A stretch of DNA of 64,000 nucleotides from Irpex lacteus. Taxonomy: Eukaryota; Basidiomycota; Agaricomycetes; Polyporales; Irpicaceae. The stretch lies in the NCBI GenBank assembly GCA_001986395.2, contig MQVO02000001.1:806001-870000 (forward strand). Reading direction: 5' to 3'. A program made the translations under genes and the position numbers. The notes below the pieces were generated by a model that saw only the letters and a program-made list of their open reading frames with translations, ran no database searches and had not been told where the DNA came from. How positions within the stretch are numbered: the stretch's first letter is position 1; each line of letters begins with the position of its first letter. Positions 9,861 to 30,100 of this stretch are shown here, one piece after another.

Positions 9861-11167
9861 GGTGAGGTGCACTCAGTCGTGTGAGCGAGGATCGTCGGGG
9901 TGCCTGACTTCCAACACAGGGAGATGTTCGTCCCTGGCCATGACTCTTTATACGACCCACCATAACGACAAGCACAGACGAACGTTCGTTAACGTGCATC
10001 GAGCAGCACGAGCACATCGAGGGAAGCGTCGACCAATGTAAGGCCTTCATTGTAGCACGCTCCAGCTCAATCTGAGTGTGAGAAGAGCGAAGCAGCAACG
10101 GGAAGTATATGGTGCATGTGATGGGGCCCTGGTAAACGGATAACGCAGCGAATTTAAGTATGTATTCGTCTTTCTACCTGCGGGAGATACATACAGATAT
10201 CAGGATACGCGCCTTTACTGGCCTTGCCGTGCGATTGGTCGGTGGAACGTGCGAATGTCAGAAACCCTAAATTCCGACCGCCTCCCTCCTATCATGGCAG
10301 CTTGCAGGGAACTCGATACCTGCTTGACGTATGTCAGTAAGCAAGCCAAATCGAGCTCGGAGAAATCTGGCAGGCGTCGGGCAACACGAGGCTAGCGGCG
10401 GCGAGACAAAAGACTCGGACGGGCACATCGGTCAAATCGTGCGTGTACGATCGCCAGCTGCATCCCCGAGCCCCTGCCGCGAAACTTCGGGGGGACACAC
10501 TCCGCAATATGCATGTGTAATCGAAAAAGCTTCCGTTACCACTGCAGCCCACTCAGAGAGACGAGTTACTGTTCAAGTGATCAGAAAGAACAGAATCAGT
10601 TTCTGCTGGACAGTACTTGACATTGCAAGTCTGCAACAGCCAGATGGAGTTGGCTGTAGTTAGCTGGAAGTTGTCATGACAGAACAGACGTGAAATACGA
10701 ACCTCGACTGAGGACAAAATGGGTTGACAAACTTGTCACAAAAGACAGAAATCATCAGGATAGATCTGGATTTTGACCCTGAGGCTAGAGCGCCCGGGGT
10801 TTTCCCTTGGAATGTGCCTTAAGTTAATTAAGCGACGTCCATTTATGGCAGGTGGTTCCCACGCTTAGTGTCCTCTAGACTGGTCGTCGGTCGGGAGCTG
10901 TCAGAGAGCAAGCATTTCGCACCCCCACCGTCGTCAACCACAGCGACCACACACCCCGCTCAACACAGCTAACAACGAGCGGCACATTGTAAGTAATGTC
11001 TCTGACGTCGGGCGGTCCGGTACTGACGGCCATCTGCGTATGCAATCAACAATCAACCCCGCCTCTGGCCTTCTTATGATCCCTGCTCCCCTCTCTTCTC
11101 ACATATACGGACCCTTTGCTCGTCGCAGACCCCGCATGCGACCTCGAATCCCCTCTGCTCGCCGACA
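9861..11167. other. Divergent intergenic region
   Basis: This holds the upstream sequences of the acid phosphatase (-) and the PH-domain gene (+). The part after about 10,900 is rich in CA/CT, as is common in fungal 5' untranslated regions. No further gene is recognised; short overlapping frames near 10,330-10,660 occur on both strands. Confidence 0.5.
9946..9952 (-). promoter_or_regulatory. TATA box of the acid phosphatase gene
   Basis: TATAAAG on the minus strand lies about 86 bp before the start codon, a normal distance for a TATA-driven fungal gene. Confidence 0.5.
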
Positions 11168-14100
11168 ATGAGTTCAAGCGCGACGCACGAAGCGCGGCCG
11201 GTGGCACCCAACGATTCCGTCACCAGTCCTAAGCGTTTAAGCAGACTGAACGACTTCATGTCTCGCTCGCGCACCTCGTCTATGCCTGTGCGGCCACAGT
11301 CGAGTAGCGGTGTCCAGTCGTCGACCTCGCGCCAGAAAATAGGCCAGAAGATTTCTAGTTTCAAAGGAAAGGGAAAGGACAGAGGGGACACTGAGGGGGA
11401 AACCTCTAGAAAGGCTGCCAGCTCCACTGTATCTGGTGAGTCGACGATGCCATTTAACCGTATCACTGTTTCATGAGCCCGCTATTAATGCACATCTGAT
11501 GAACAGTTGTTGACCCATTTGCAGCAAATCCCACTGCCTCCTCGTCGTTTAGGACGTTCTCGCCCACCAGCACGCCGACAGTCTTGTCCCCGCCCAAGAA
11601 GCTGCCAGCACCTCTCAACATGCGTCCGCACACTGCAAATTCCGACGAGACAGAGTCTGTCATGTCGCAGCCGGTCTCGCCGACATCCCCTACCCCAGCA
11701 ACTCAGACGTTCTCGACGCCTGGACGAAGAAGGGGAAGCATCCTCGTCGCAGCATCAGATGCCCTCTCGTCCTTTGCGCGCAAGACGCCGATGCGATCAT
11801 TACATCTCAATATGGGCGGTATTGGCAGGACGAACAGCACAAAGTCATTCGCCACCACGGCCCAACCCATCATTCTCACTGAGGTTATTGAAATTAGCGA
11901 GAGTGCTGTACGTGCGAGCAAACGTCGAGAGGAAGAGGAGGAGGAGCGTGAGCGGCTTCGTGAGGCTGCGGCAAGAGCGCTAGGGATCAACGATAAAGAG
12001 GGCGACGCGTCCAGTATGAACTCTCGTCAGCGCTCAGGGTTATTGGACATTGAGGAGCCCGGCGAGGAGGAGGACGCTGGAAATGGCGAGTACCGCGGCT
12101 GGGGAGACGACTCCGTGACGCCAACTGCTACTTCGCTGCCAGGGTTACCCCCAGCACCTACACACTCCCGAACGCGCTCCAGCTCATATATCCCGCCGCA
12201 TACACTCGCCTCTCTACCCGCCCGGTCATCAACCCCGCTTTCCACTTTCTCCTCGCAACACGCCTCGCAACAGCACTCTTCGGTATCCACGCACCCAATG
12301 ACGCCTAAATCCTTCTCCACACCCCCTTCCTCCGTCGCGCCTACCCTCCGCATCAATACATTCAACTCGTCCAAGGGCTATCCCGATGACACCACCTCCG
12401 GCCCCCTCCCCGAAATCCCACCGTTCCCGAGCACGCCAGCCGCGCTCACGCCGTTCACACAACTCTCAGCCACGTTCCCCCGTTACTACCCCGCACCCTC
12501 GTTGCTAATGTTTACACTAACCAAGCAGTGGAAGAACCGCTATCTAGTATTTACCTCCCCTCCCATCTCGCCGTCCTCCCAGAAGGCGATGTTCCGCTCG
12601 CCGCTGAGCTCAGACTCGACGAGCGCGACGACTCCGGTACCGTCGTATTTGCATCTGTTCAAGACGGATGGGAAGGAGGAGAAGGAGATTGAGCGGTTGG
12701 AGATTAATGAGGAGAGCGTGGTGTATGTTGCCGAGGGAGAAGTCGGCGGACGGAAGGGGGTTATCAAAGTCGGCGGGTCGTTGAAGAAGAAGCCTTCGAC
12801 TGTCACGGTCAGACGGCCGTCTACTTCGGGTACGGCGACAAGTGTGAATGCACCGACGGCTAGTTCGAGGACGTCTAGTTCGAGTATGGGGTCGGTGGAG
12901 GAACCTGTTAGTACGGAGGGAGGTGTGTTGACGAACTTTGAGAACGCGTCGACGTCGTCGAATGGACAGAGTGTGGAGGGGAGGACGATGTGGGTTGTGC
13001 AGATTACGGATCCTGAGGAGGCGCAGGAGTGGATAGGGGCGATCAAAGGCGCTGTGCTCAACCAACGGTGAGTATATGCTTTACTCCCACACCAGAGAGG
13101 ACATGCACTGACAAAATCAATAATCCTTTTTCGAAGGTCTATACGAGCCGGTCTGGGTATGCCCACCGCTGTGAATGGCATGGAACCCCGAGGAGACCTA
13201 GACGTTGTGCTCTCGATGCGCGCGCAAGGGCTTTTCCCGAGTCCTACTGTCCCACACGTTGATTACCACAACATGAACGGGAACGCCACCGTCCGGAGCC
13301 AGGGCGCGACTAGTCCGACAAACTCAACGTTCACTGGCGACAGTGGGCATGCCTCGCCTATAGCGCAATGGTCACGAGCGCCGTCCGCTGCGGCCTCGTC
13401 GATGACAAGCTGGGAGACAGGTTCGACGGCGGCTACCACGTTGACCAATGGCACCAGCAGCCCTATCCCGCGTGCTACGACGGCGTTGAAGAGCCTCTTC
13501 ACTATTGGTGGCGGTCGACCGAGGTCTCCATCGACTTCTTCCGTTACAGCACCGGCACTTACGGTAGAGGGTGAAGAACGACCAGAAGACTCCTTCGGCC
13601 ATGCAGGCGCGAGCCTCATGGGTATGAACCGCTCGAACAGCTACATCAACGACAACCTTGCCTCTCCCAACACTCCTACCCTCTCAACTCCCCGCGCAGG
13701 CTCACCCATTATTCCCCAGGAGGTCTTCTTGGAACGTAAGATCCTACCGGACCCAGATCGCCAGTTGCTAGAGAACGAGGTCACTGCGGATTTGCCGTCG
13801 ATAAAGAAGGCGTCGCCTAGTAGTCTTGGGTTTGGACGGCCTCGCGAGGGGAGTGAGAGGCATAGTGTCCCTGTTAGGGTCAGCTCAGATGGTATCACGT
13901 CTATTGCATTGCAGCCTCCGCCTCCGAGAAAGCGAGCGGGCACGGTCAATAGTACTACTTTGTCGGTGTCCGTGTCAAGTCCAACGGATTCATCGCCTGC
14001 GACGCCGACATACACCTACTCGCATACAAATACGAGTACGGCGGAGAGTCTGGGTGTCAGCATGGGTGTCAAGAGCTCTAACTTGCTAACGCCACCGCTG

Positions 14101-15462
14101 CCTACTACTCCAACGTCTCCTGGGATGAACAACGCGAACGGGAACGGAAAGCGCCGCGTAACTCGTGCATCTTGGTCGTCCGTGTCAACCTACGGCTCAG
14201 GAGACCAGACACCGTCGTCTCCGGAAGAAGCGAGGTCCCGTCGGTGGTCACGTAGAAGCAGCGTTCCCCATCGCATGAGCCCGCCCTACTCGTCAATGTC
14301 ATCGTCCCCGTCCTCTCCTCTCATGCAAGACAGACTGACGCCGCCGATTCGCCATCCATACGCATCTGAAGATGTCTCGCTCAGCCGCTCTTCGTCTGTC
14401 GGGTCTGGACACAGTAGAGTATCGGAACTGCATACACGTCCGTTCTCTTCGAAACGTGCGTCAGCGGTATCTGTACAGACTTCCAGTACCGCCAGTACGC
14501 AACACTCCTACCCCGCTTCAGCTAACAAGGCTGTATTTGCTACAGTAAGACCGAAGTCTGCAAAGCGTGCTTCGCTTCCGCCTCCGCAGCGACCTGCCCC
14601 GAACTCTGCGCTTCCTCCTACACCCTCTGAGAACGGGCATGCTGGACCTGCAATGGCTCCCGCTCAACCTCATTCTGCTCCGAGGACTTTGCGGGAATCA
14701 CTCACTTTGAGAGGTAACAAGCGGCTTTCTACTTCTCCGCCTACTCAGCCTCCTGCATCCGCCTTGCCTCCCAGACCTGACGAGCCCGGCTACCACCATC
14801 CTGTCTACAACCATCGACGTAGCTCCAGCTCAGGTAACGCTAGTAGTCCGTTAGTACCCACCGAATGTATGCCCACCAGCGCTGTGCGGGCTCAAGCACC
14901 AACCCTACCTCCCATCTCTCCTCTACCGCCCCCTCCACGCCCTCACACCGCCAACGGATCCTCCCCCTCGCGCTCCGCGTCCATCATCGGACGCCGACTA
15001 CGTATATTGAGTTCCCCTCCTTCCACCGCTCCTTCAAATTCAAGACCTGCTGCCATAGACGACTTTGCCGACCAGTATACCGGCATCGGTCCCATTTCGA
15101 TTCCTGAGTCACCTATCATTCCTGGGCCTATCACAACTTTGCAGAATAACGCCAGTTTCCTTCGCATGTCTCCCCAGACTCCGGATAACGACTTCTTGCT
15201 TGATGCTGCTCCCCAGGGCCTCTCTCCGCCTCCCCGCCGAGGGTCGCGTCAGGTTGCCACCCCGGATAAGGAGAAACTTCAAGATGAGGTTGGCCCTTCG
15301 ACCTCCACTGATTCTGGTACCAGCGAGTCTTCACGCGAATTCAAGGCGGATAGTCCTGTGTTGGCGCCGCCTCCGGAGCTCGACGCTTTCCCCCCTTTGT
15401 CCCCTCCTGCAGTCAGATCTTCAGACCATTCAGCTGTTTCTCTGGTAGACGTTCGCATATAA
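11168..15462 (+). CDS. Large Ser/Pro-rich PH-domain protein
   Basis: A 1,378-residue protein encoded by three exons (11168-11435, 11525-13067, 13137-15462) whose lengths sum to a multiple of three. The N-terminal 400 residues are Ser/Thr-rich and basic and include a short Glu/Arg-rich helix (RREEEEEERERLREAAARA, about residue 205). A PH-like fold starts near residue 415 (LLMFTLTKQWKNRYLVFTSP) and ends at WVVQITDPEEAQEWIGAIKGAVL near residue 600, with a long Ser-rich insertion between its strands. PH domains bind phosphoinositides or proteins, so a membrane-associated signalling role is likely. The C-terminal 750 residues are disordered, rich in Ser and Pro, with PxxP motifs that could bind SH3 domains. 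Its 3' end converges with PRP8, 270 bp apart. I do not recognise a named orthologue. Confidence 0.8.
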
Positions 15463-15732
15463 CATTTTTGCGAGGTTTTCATTTATGCTTTCTTGTCCTT
15501 TCGTTCGTCGTTTCGGTGCTTGCTGGTTACTGCTCAAAGCTTGTATTTTACCTTCCTCATATATAGTCCTGTCACGCACAGTTCACGACGACCACTCATG
15601 CACATGTACTTCTGCGCATTTATTACAATCTCTTGGATTCTTGGATCATCACATTACAATACAAATTATATAAACCATACACTCAGAGCACTGCGACAAC
15701 ATGGAGTCCGAAAGGATACGTGTACGATACGA

Positions 15733-24391
<8,659 letters not shown>

Positions 24392-24598
24392 CGTCGTTGT
24401 CGTGCTCGACGCGGACTTGAGAGTCTTGGGTAAAGTTGCGACTCGAATGCGACGCCCTGACAAACTATGAGGTATTCGGGGTCACGTCGGTCCAAATATC
24501 GTGCAAGCGCCCATATCCCTCTGACACCCCTCATTTCGAGATTAGCATAAGTAGAAAACATTGTACCGTGCTTCTCAATCGACAGTGAAAGCTGTACA
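24392..24598. promoter_or_regulatory. Bidirectional promoter region, PRP8 / SET-TAD3
   Basis: Only 207 bp separate the start codons of PRP8 (-) and the SET-TAD3 gene (+), so the two must share or overlap their promoters. I see no clear TATA box. An in-frame upstream extension of PRP8 to 24463 is open but starts with residues not expected of Prp8. Confidence 0.6.
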
Positions 24599-26468
24599 AT
24601 GGATAACACAGGACAAGTAGAAGCCGTCGTATGTATGTTTTTAACCTTCATAATTTAGACATCCTTCTTACACTGTAGAACACTACAACAGCCCAATGAA
24701 CTCGAAAGCGCATCTAAACCACGCAACGTCCTAAATCGCTCAGGATGCTACGTACAGCATGTTGAAGGCAAAGGGCGCGGAGTATTTGGTAGCTATTTTC
24801 CCTGTTAATACAACTGATTAGCCTCTGATATTCTACAGCCACCAGTGAAATACCAGCCCACACTGATATCGAGATCAGCCCAGTTCTCCTCTTCAGTTCC
24901 GCTGAATATGAGGAACACGGCCGACATACACTCTTGGACCACTACACCTTCAAATGGAGGGACGGTCGTATGGCACTTGCACTCGGTCTTGGTCTGTACC
25001 ATATTTTCGTAGCTTCTGTCGAAATTTACTGACGGCGTCTCCTGCATATTTACACAGGATCGCTGTTTAACCACTCCAACAGCCCAAATGTTTCGTATAG
25101 ACTAGAGCCAGAAACAGAGTCAATTAGATATACTACGACACGAACTATTGCTCCCGACGAAGAATTATGCATCTTCTACGGTCATTCCCTGTGGTTCATG
25201 CCCGCCGATAGCCAAGATGGAGTGACTGTAGAAGACACTCCGGATGATGCATGGGGTGGCCTCTCGCAGCTACAAAACGAGGACGAAGCAATAGATACAA
25301 ATGAACCGTCTTTCCTGGAGGGAAATCCCGACGAGCTGATCCCTGAAGACGAGCTTCCCTTCACCCGCCTGAAGCTCATAGATGACGAGGCGGAAGATGA
25401 GCTAAGTGCTGTTCAAACGGGTAACTATGTCAGAAAACTGTTCAAGCCACAAATACTCACCTTGCTCTATCTTCAGAACCTGCGTGGGTTGTCGATATTT
25501 CCGACCCAAGGCATACAGCCTCCTTGCTAAAGTGAGTATGGTGAACTTCACAACGCATCCTGTTGACGTAGATTCGATGCAGATGGCTAAAACAGGTGGG
25601 CTACGATACACCAACCTTAACGCACCTCAAGCGAATACGAAAAACGGGTCCCACTACCACCATGCTGCTTTCCACCGTCTCCATCACCCCCACCGCCCCG
25701 CAACCGCCAGCAGAATTTGGCTTGAACAGTCCATACATCCTCCAGGTGCCTCGCAGTGCCGCTTTGACTCAACTAGCTCTGCAACATAAAACGACGTTCT
25801 GGCCTACCGTCTACGCTCCTCGCAAGAAATTCGAGGCTGAGCCGTGGCCGAGAGCGAAGGTACGTTGGGCATGGCAAACCATGCAGGCAGTTATAAAAGA
25901 AGCCAATGCTGCCAAGTCCAAAGGAGAGGTAACGCCATTCGTTCGCCACGTCATAAAGACTTGACTGATGCAGATATAGCTACCTGTAGTCGCTTATGTC
26001 CCCCCTCCGTTTGATGAAGCTAGCCGACAAGCGACGCAAGTCATGGAACCAATAACGGCGCACGACACACGAATATCAGCAAACCACCCTCTTCGCCATG
26101 CTATCCTCAATGTAGTGAGGTTGGTTGCTGATAGGCGGTCTAAAACATCAGAGGCACCTTTGGAGGGCACAGCGACAGAAACGGAGAACGCAAATGTTCG
26201 GAACGGTGCACACTATCTTCTCACAGACCTGACTCTGTTTCTTTCACATGAACCTTGCATAATGTGTTCAATGGCTCTCCTGCACTCTCGAGTGAAGGAA
26301 ATCTACTATCTATTGCCGATGGAGAAGACGGGAGGTTGTGGTAGTATTGCCTGTCTGCCCAAGCTTCCTAACGTAAATCATCGTTTCGGTATTGGTCGGT
26401 GGAAGTTGGAGGCGAGCAGAAAGGATGTATTGGAGGCGTTGGACATTGGGGAGGGCACCGACGCATGA
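24599..26468 (+). CDS. TAD3: SET-domain protein fused to tRNA deaminase subunit Tad3
   Basis: One spliced frame of roughly 500 residues joins two functions. The N-terminal part is a SET methyltransferase domain with the expected landmarks in order: GKGRGVFATSEI, GLGSLFNHSNSPNVSY (the NHS-x-x-PN motif) and PDEELCIFYG. An acidic linker follows (about residues 150-210). The C-terminal part, from WVVDISDPRHTASLLK, is Tad3, the partner of Tad2 in the enzyme that converts A34 to inosine in tRNA anticodons. It has NHPLRHAILNVV, where the catalytic Glu of Tad2 is replaced by a hydrophobic residue as is normal for Tad3, and the zinc motif PCIMC. Introns at the junction (after AVQT, and after SLLK) keep frame and have good GT-AG ends. 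The start at 24599 needs the acceptor before PNELESASKP and is the weakest point. Two adjacent genes remain possible. Confidence 0.78.
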
Positions 26469-26599
26469 TAACTCAAAACTCCAGCTGTATTATCCTGCAT
26501 ATTATAGTATATGACTTTTACCACGGATCGTGCTCCGAAAACTGTAGAAGCAGTTAGGAAGATTCAATGGTAATAAGTAGTACGTACCTGTACCGGCCA

Positions 26600-27157
26600 C
26601 TACCATAGCTCTCGTCTCTTCTGGCGTATCTCACGCACAAGTGACTTCCTCTCACCCCACTTCGCACGCTGTTCTGCATGCATAGCATCCCTCGCAGCCT
26701 GCTTCTTCTTCCTCGCTGACGGGTTCAGAGGAGCCATCAACCGCACGAATTGGGTCGTGCACTTGAACTCCCTAGCAAGTTTCGACACCGTCCAGTTATC
26801 CGGATCCGCCTTCCGTAAGTCCTTCATCTTCCTAATGTCCTCTTGCGACATCCTCTCCGGCTCTACTCGGGTGTCAGGGAAAAGGACTGGGGGAAGAGGG
26901 ATATTTGATGATGTTGCAGTAGGTGGTTTAAGCAAGGGAGACGCAGGCCTGGTAGTGTACGACTCTGGTGTTGGTGCAGTCGGTGGTGGACGATGAATGA
27001 ATGTCAAGTCACCGGGGAGCTCTTCGTATGTGGCATGTGGGTTGTTCACTAGCGGGTCGGGTGCCCTTGCTGGCGGTCGCTGGGGAAGACGTGATGCATA
27101 GCGTGCAAAGTTGAGACTGAGCCCGAGCCTCGGCTTTGCTATGATGGAGGCCAGCAT
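26600..27157 (-). CDS. MRPL20: Mitochondrial large-subunit ribosomal protein mL58 (Mrpl20)
   Basis: A 185-residue intronless protein of the mitochondrial ribosome. The N terminus (MLASIIAKPRLGLSLNFARY) is basic and hydroxylated with no acidic residues, as in a mitochondrial targeting peptide. A Pro-rich stretch follows. The C-terminal 70 residues carry the MRP-L20 signature: MKDLRKADPDNWTVSKLAREF, then CTTQFVRLMAPL and a highly basic tail ending RQKRRELW. The length agrees with the family (yeast Mrpl20 is about 195 aa). An open frame continues upstream of 27157, but the ATG chosen gives the targeting peptide. Its stop codon faces that of SET-TAD3, 131 bp apart. Confidence 0.82.
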   Translation of the reverse strand: MLASIIAKPRLGLSLNFARYASRLPQRPPARAPDPLVNNPHATYEELPGDLTFIHRPPPTAPTPESYTTRPASPLLKPPTATSSNIPLPPVLFPDTRVEPERMSQEDIRKMKDLRKADPDNWTVSKLAREFKCTTQFVRLMAPLNPSARKKKQAARDAMHAEQRAKWGERKSLVREIRQKRRELW

Positions 27158-27617
27158 CTTGCGGAGGTGGTGGTAGAGAAAGTGCAAGCGTCTGCAAGCG
27201 TGAGCCGCTGAGCCTGCTTGTGGACACGGACGCTCATTTTCCGAATTCTTGACCGGCCCCCGGACACTTGGTAGCGAACATCCAGATATCCACCCTCTAG
27301 TTTTTCTGGCCCAATGCAGCTCAGGTTTACTTAAACACGTTACAATGGTTGAAAGGCACAACAGTACTGCCTGTATGCGTGTGCATGCGCGCGACCATGA
27401 CACTGTCTTATACTTTTCTACACTGACTCACATTACCAAGCAACCTCCTCGCGTCATGAAATACACCTCCGAAGTAGTCAATGAAAGATACAAGATTTAA
27501 ATGTGATATGGATGACAATGTGGTAACATGATACAGTGCATTACAGATTTATTTCAAACACAAAAGGTAATATTAGCTCTATAGTATAAGTTCGTTTATG
27601 TATCCCCGCTCTCTTCC
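27158..27617. other. Intergenic, 460 bp
   Basis: This lies between the start of the mL58 gene and the stop of the SDR gene, both on the minus strand. It should hold the mL58 promoter and the 3' untranslated region of the SDR gene. It is AT-rich toward 27,500. I see no gene. Confidence 0.5.
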
Positions 27618-28954
27618 TTACGCCTTTTGCGACTGAATGATCGCCTCAACTTCAGAGTCTATGCTGGCAAGAAAGTCTTCTATAGTAAGCTTGGGTTCCC
27701 ATCCAAGGGAACGAGCGTGCGGAGACCTGACACGGGCATTCGAGCCCCAAATGCCAGAAATCTCTTCCGTCCAGAAGTACTTTGACAGCTCCTCCTTCTC
27801 GAACGTCGTAGGTTCATCGGAGGCGCTGATACCACGCTTGACGAGAGCCTTTCCGATAGCCTTGGCGAGGTCGTACCATGAGAATTCGCCATTCTCGCCA
27901 AAGTAGTATCCGTTGTGACCGTGGCCGACGGTGGAGGGGCTGGTGAGGATGGCGTCAAACAGCTTCACATAGAATTCAGCCTCTAATTTGAAATATTTGG
28001 ATCAGTTTATGTTGGATAGAATGGAAAGCCGCAATAACATACGTTCGTTGAGACTGACGGCGGTCCATATTGCCTGACCCTTGCCAACTACACCAGCTTG
28101 GCTACGGCCGAGTGCAGCTTTGATCAATGCTGGCACTTGAATGGAGAATCGGTTGGCAATTCCTGCGTCGACAAGTGGGTTGGAGGCGACGCCCCAGACC
28201 GTACTCGGGAGGATGATGTGAGTCTTCACGTAACCTGGGGAAAGGAGTAAATACAGCGTTACGCGAGGTGATTGAATGTTATCAACTAACCTTCTTCGTC
28301 CGCCTTAATAACAGCAAGATCGACGTTACGGTGCAGTGCCGAGTCTGGCGTAGACTCATCGATGTCTTTCGGGTTATCGTCACTGAAAACTCTGTCCGTT
28401 ACGGATAAACCCGTGTTCGGAGCAGCGAACATGAAAACGCCTATTAGTGCGAGGAGAACAATAAGTTTGATGTCTTCAGCAATTGGTGATTAAAGTGCAC
28501 TGACCGGTTCCAGAGGTATGAATTAGAACAGGAACGTCACCGGTCTTCTCGTGTCTTGCCTTAAATCCGGCAAGGAACGCATTCGTTGCAACGAGGTCGT
28601 CCGCATCAGCCTGAACAAATCCTATAAGCTCATACAATTAAACATACAAGAAATAACTTACGATGTTGAACAGGACATGTGCTTGCTCAGCCAACCTCTC
28701 AAGGAGAGCAGTGTCCTTAATCGAGCCGACAACAGTCTTCACGCCGAAGGTCTCGAGCTTTTTCGCCTTCTCTTCAGAACGGACAAGGGCGGTGATCTCG
28801 AAAGTGTCCTTCTTGGGGTGTTCAAGCAGTTGACTGAGAACAGTGCTGCCGAGGTAACCTAGATTATGCCACGGTCTATTAGATGAGAACGAAGTAGTTG
28901 GTACGGGAAAGGCGTACCGGTTGAGCCGAGGATGAGGACGGAAGTCTTAGACAT
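27618..28954 (-). CDS. Atypical extended short-chain dehydrogenase/epimerase-like protein
   Basis: A NAD(P)-binding Rossmann protein of the extended SDR/NmrA-like class. The start ATG at 28954 gives MSKTSVLILGSTGYLGSTVL, with the dinucleotide-binding GxTGYLG motif split by the first intron. Further Rossmann features are TFEITALVRSEEKAKKLE (strand 2, with an Arg after it that suggests NADP), TVVGSIKD and VLFNIADADD. The region where SDRs have Tyr-x3-Lys reads HRNVDLAVIKAD, so the catalytic Tyr is not obvious. It continues with THIILPSTVWG and ends with ARVRSPHARSLGWEPKLTIEDF, a typical epimerase C terminus. About six exons. Similar proteins are common in basidiomycetes and most have no assigned substrate. 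Confidence 0.8.
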
Positions 28955-30100
28955 TGTAGGTGAGTGTGAGAGTGATGGATGGTAGGGATTATTTGTGATG
29001 TTTGAAGTAGATGAATTTTCTGTGGTTGCTGAAGTTCCTCACTTCGATGGTCGTCTTATATACCTCCGTCTCAGACTCTCAAGGTCACTAAATCCCAGTA
29101 CGACAGCCCACGGACCACAGCCGCGATGCTGACCAAGGTACCAGAGAGCAGTGATTCAGCATCAGCTTGAGTTATGAACGAAGGTCGAGGGTGTATTACG
29201 AGCATCCTGTGGATTTCTCATCGACGTAGTAGCAAGGCAAGAGCGGCGGCGGCGATCCGACCTGCCAGCTTATCATTGTGCAACCTTTGGCGCCCTAATG
29301 TGATCATCTCTCAGTGACCTGATTGGTCAACGGCCTGTTCCCGACCGAACAACTCTTTTTTTTTTTTATTTCAGTTGAATATCGTCAGCTAAGCTAGGGA
29401 CGAGAGTACAAGAGGGAACGGTATAACGAACTAAACTACCGCTACGAGGATGACTTGAAGTCGCGACACGCGGAAGACCGCATTAACGGGCGTGCTGTTA
29501 CAGTATGTAAAGCTACAAAGGTGGGACCGAACAACTCGAGACTATAATTGCCCTACACATGGTATCTACCAGGGCACAGAGTCAACAGATAAAGTGAACT
29601 TGAATCCAATTAGAATAATTGACACATAGCAGATGCAGTGAGCTCTGAGAACGAAAGACGATCCTGAACTCACTGGCAGCTGCCCACAGCCTGTATGAGC
29701 CAGTAAACATTGGACAAGTCAAGTAAATACATACTGAATTTGTTCGCACTTGCCACTGAGTATCGCGGAAGAATATCTGGGACCACCGGACAGACTATGT
29801 CCGGGTATATTATTAGCACGCGTCGATGTGATCAATGAGCCTATTACAGTGTTATTCCAAGAACGCACAGATTACCACGGATGCCATGCCATCCGTGTGC
29901 CTGGGTATAAGTATGATAGAGGTATAAGCCCGCCCGTTATGATACGGAATAATCTTGGTCCTTTCCAGAGATCCTCCACGTTTATCATACTGCACATTGA
30001 GAGGTATGCATCTGGCCGTGTTTTAAACCCCCACCCGCAACTGGTATGCTCTAATAGTCGTGCAGGGGATTAGGCTCAGCTTCCAAAGACCGTGACTAAT
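28955..30100. other. Intergenic, about 1.1 kb
   Basis: This contains the SDR promoter at its left end, a run of 12 T at 29356-29367, and the 3' side of the DUF6533 gene at its right end. The short frames at 29,750-30,070 are not supported by any recognisable similarity. Confidence 0.5.
29055..29062 (-). promoter_or_regulatory. TATA box of the SDR gene
   Basis: TATATAAG on the minus strand lies about 100 bp before the SDR start codon. Confidence 0.5.
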
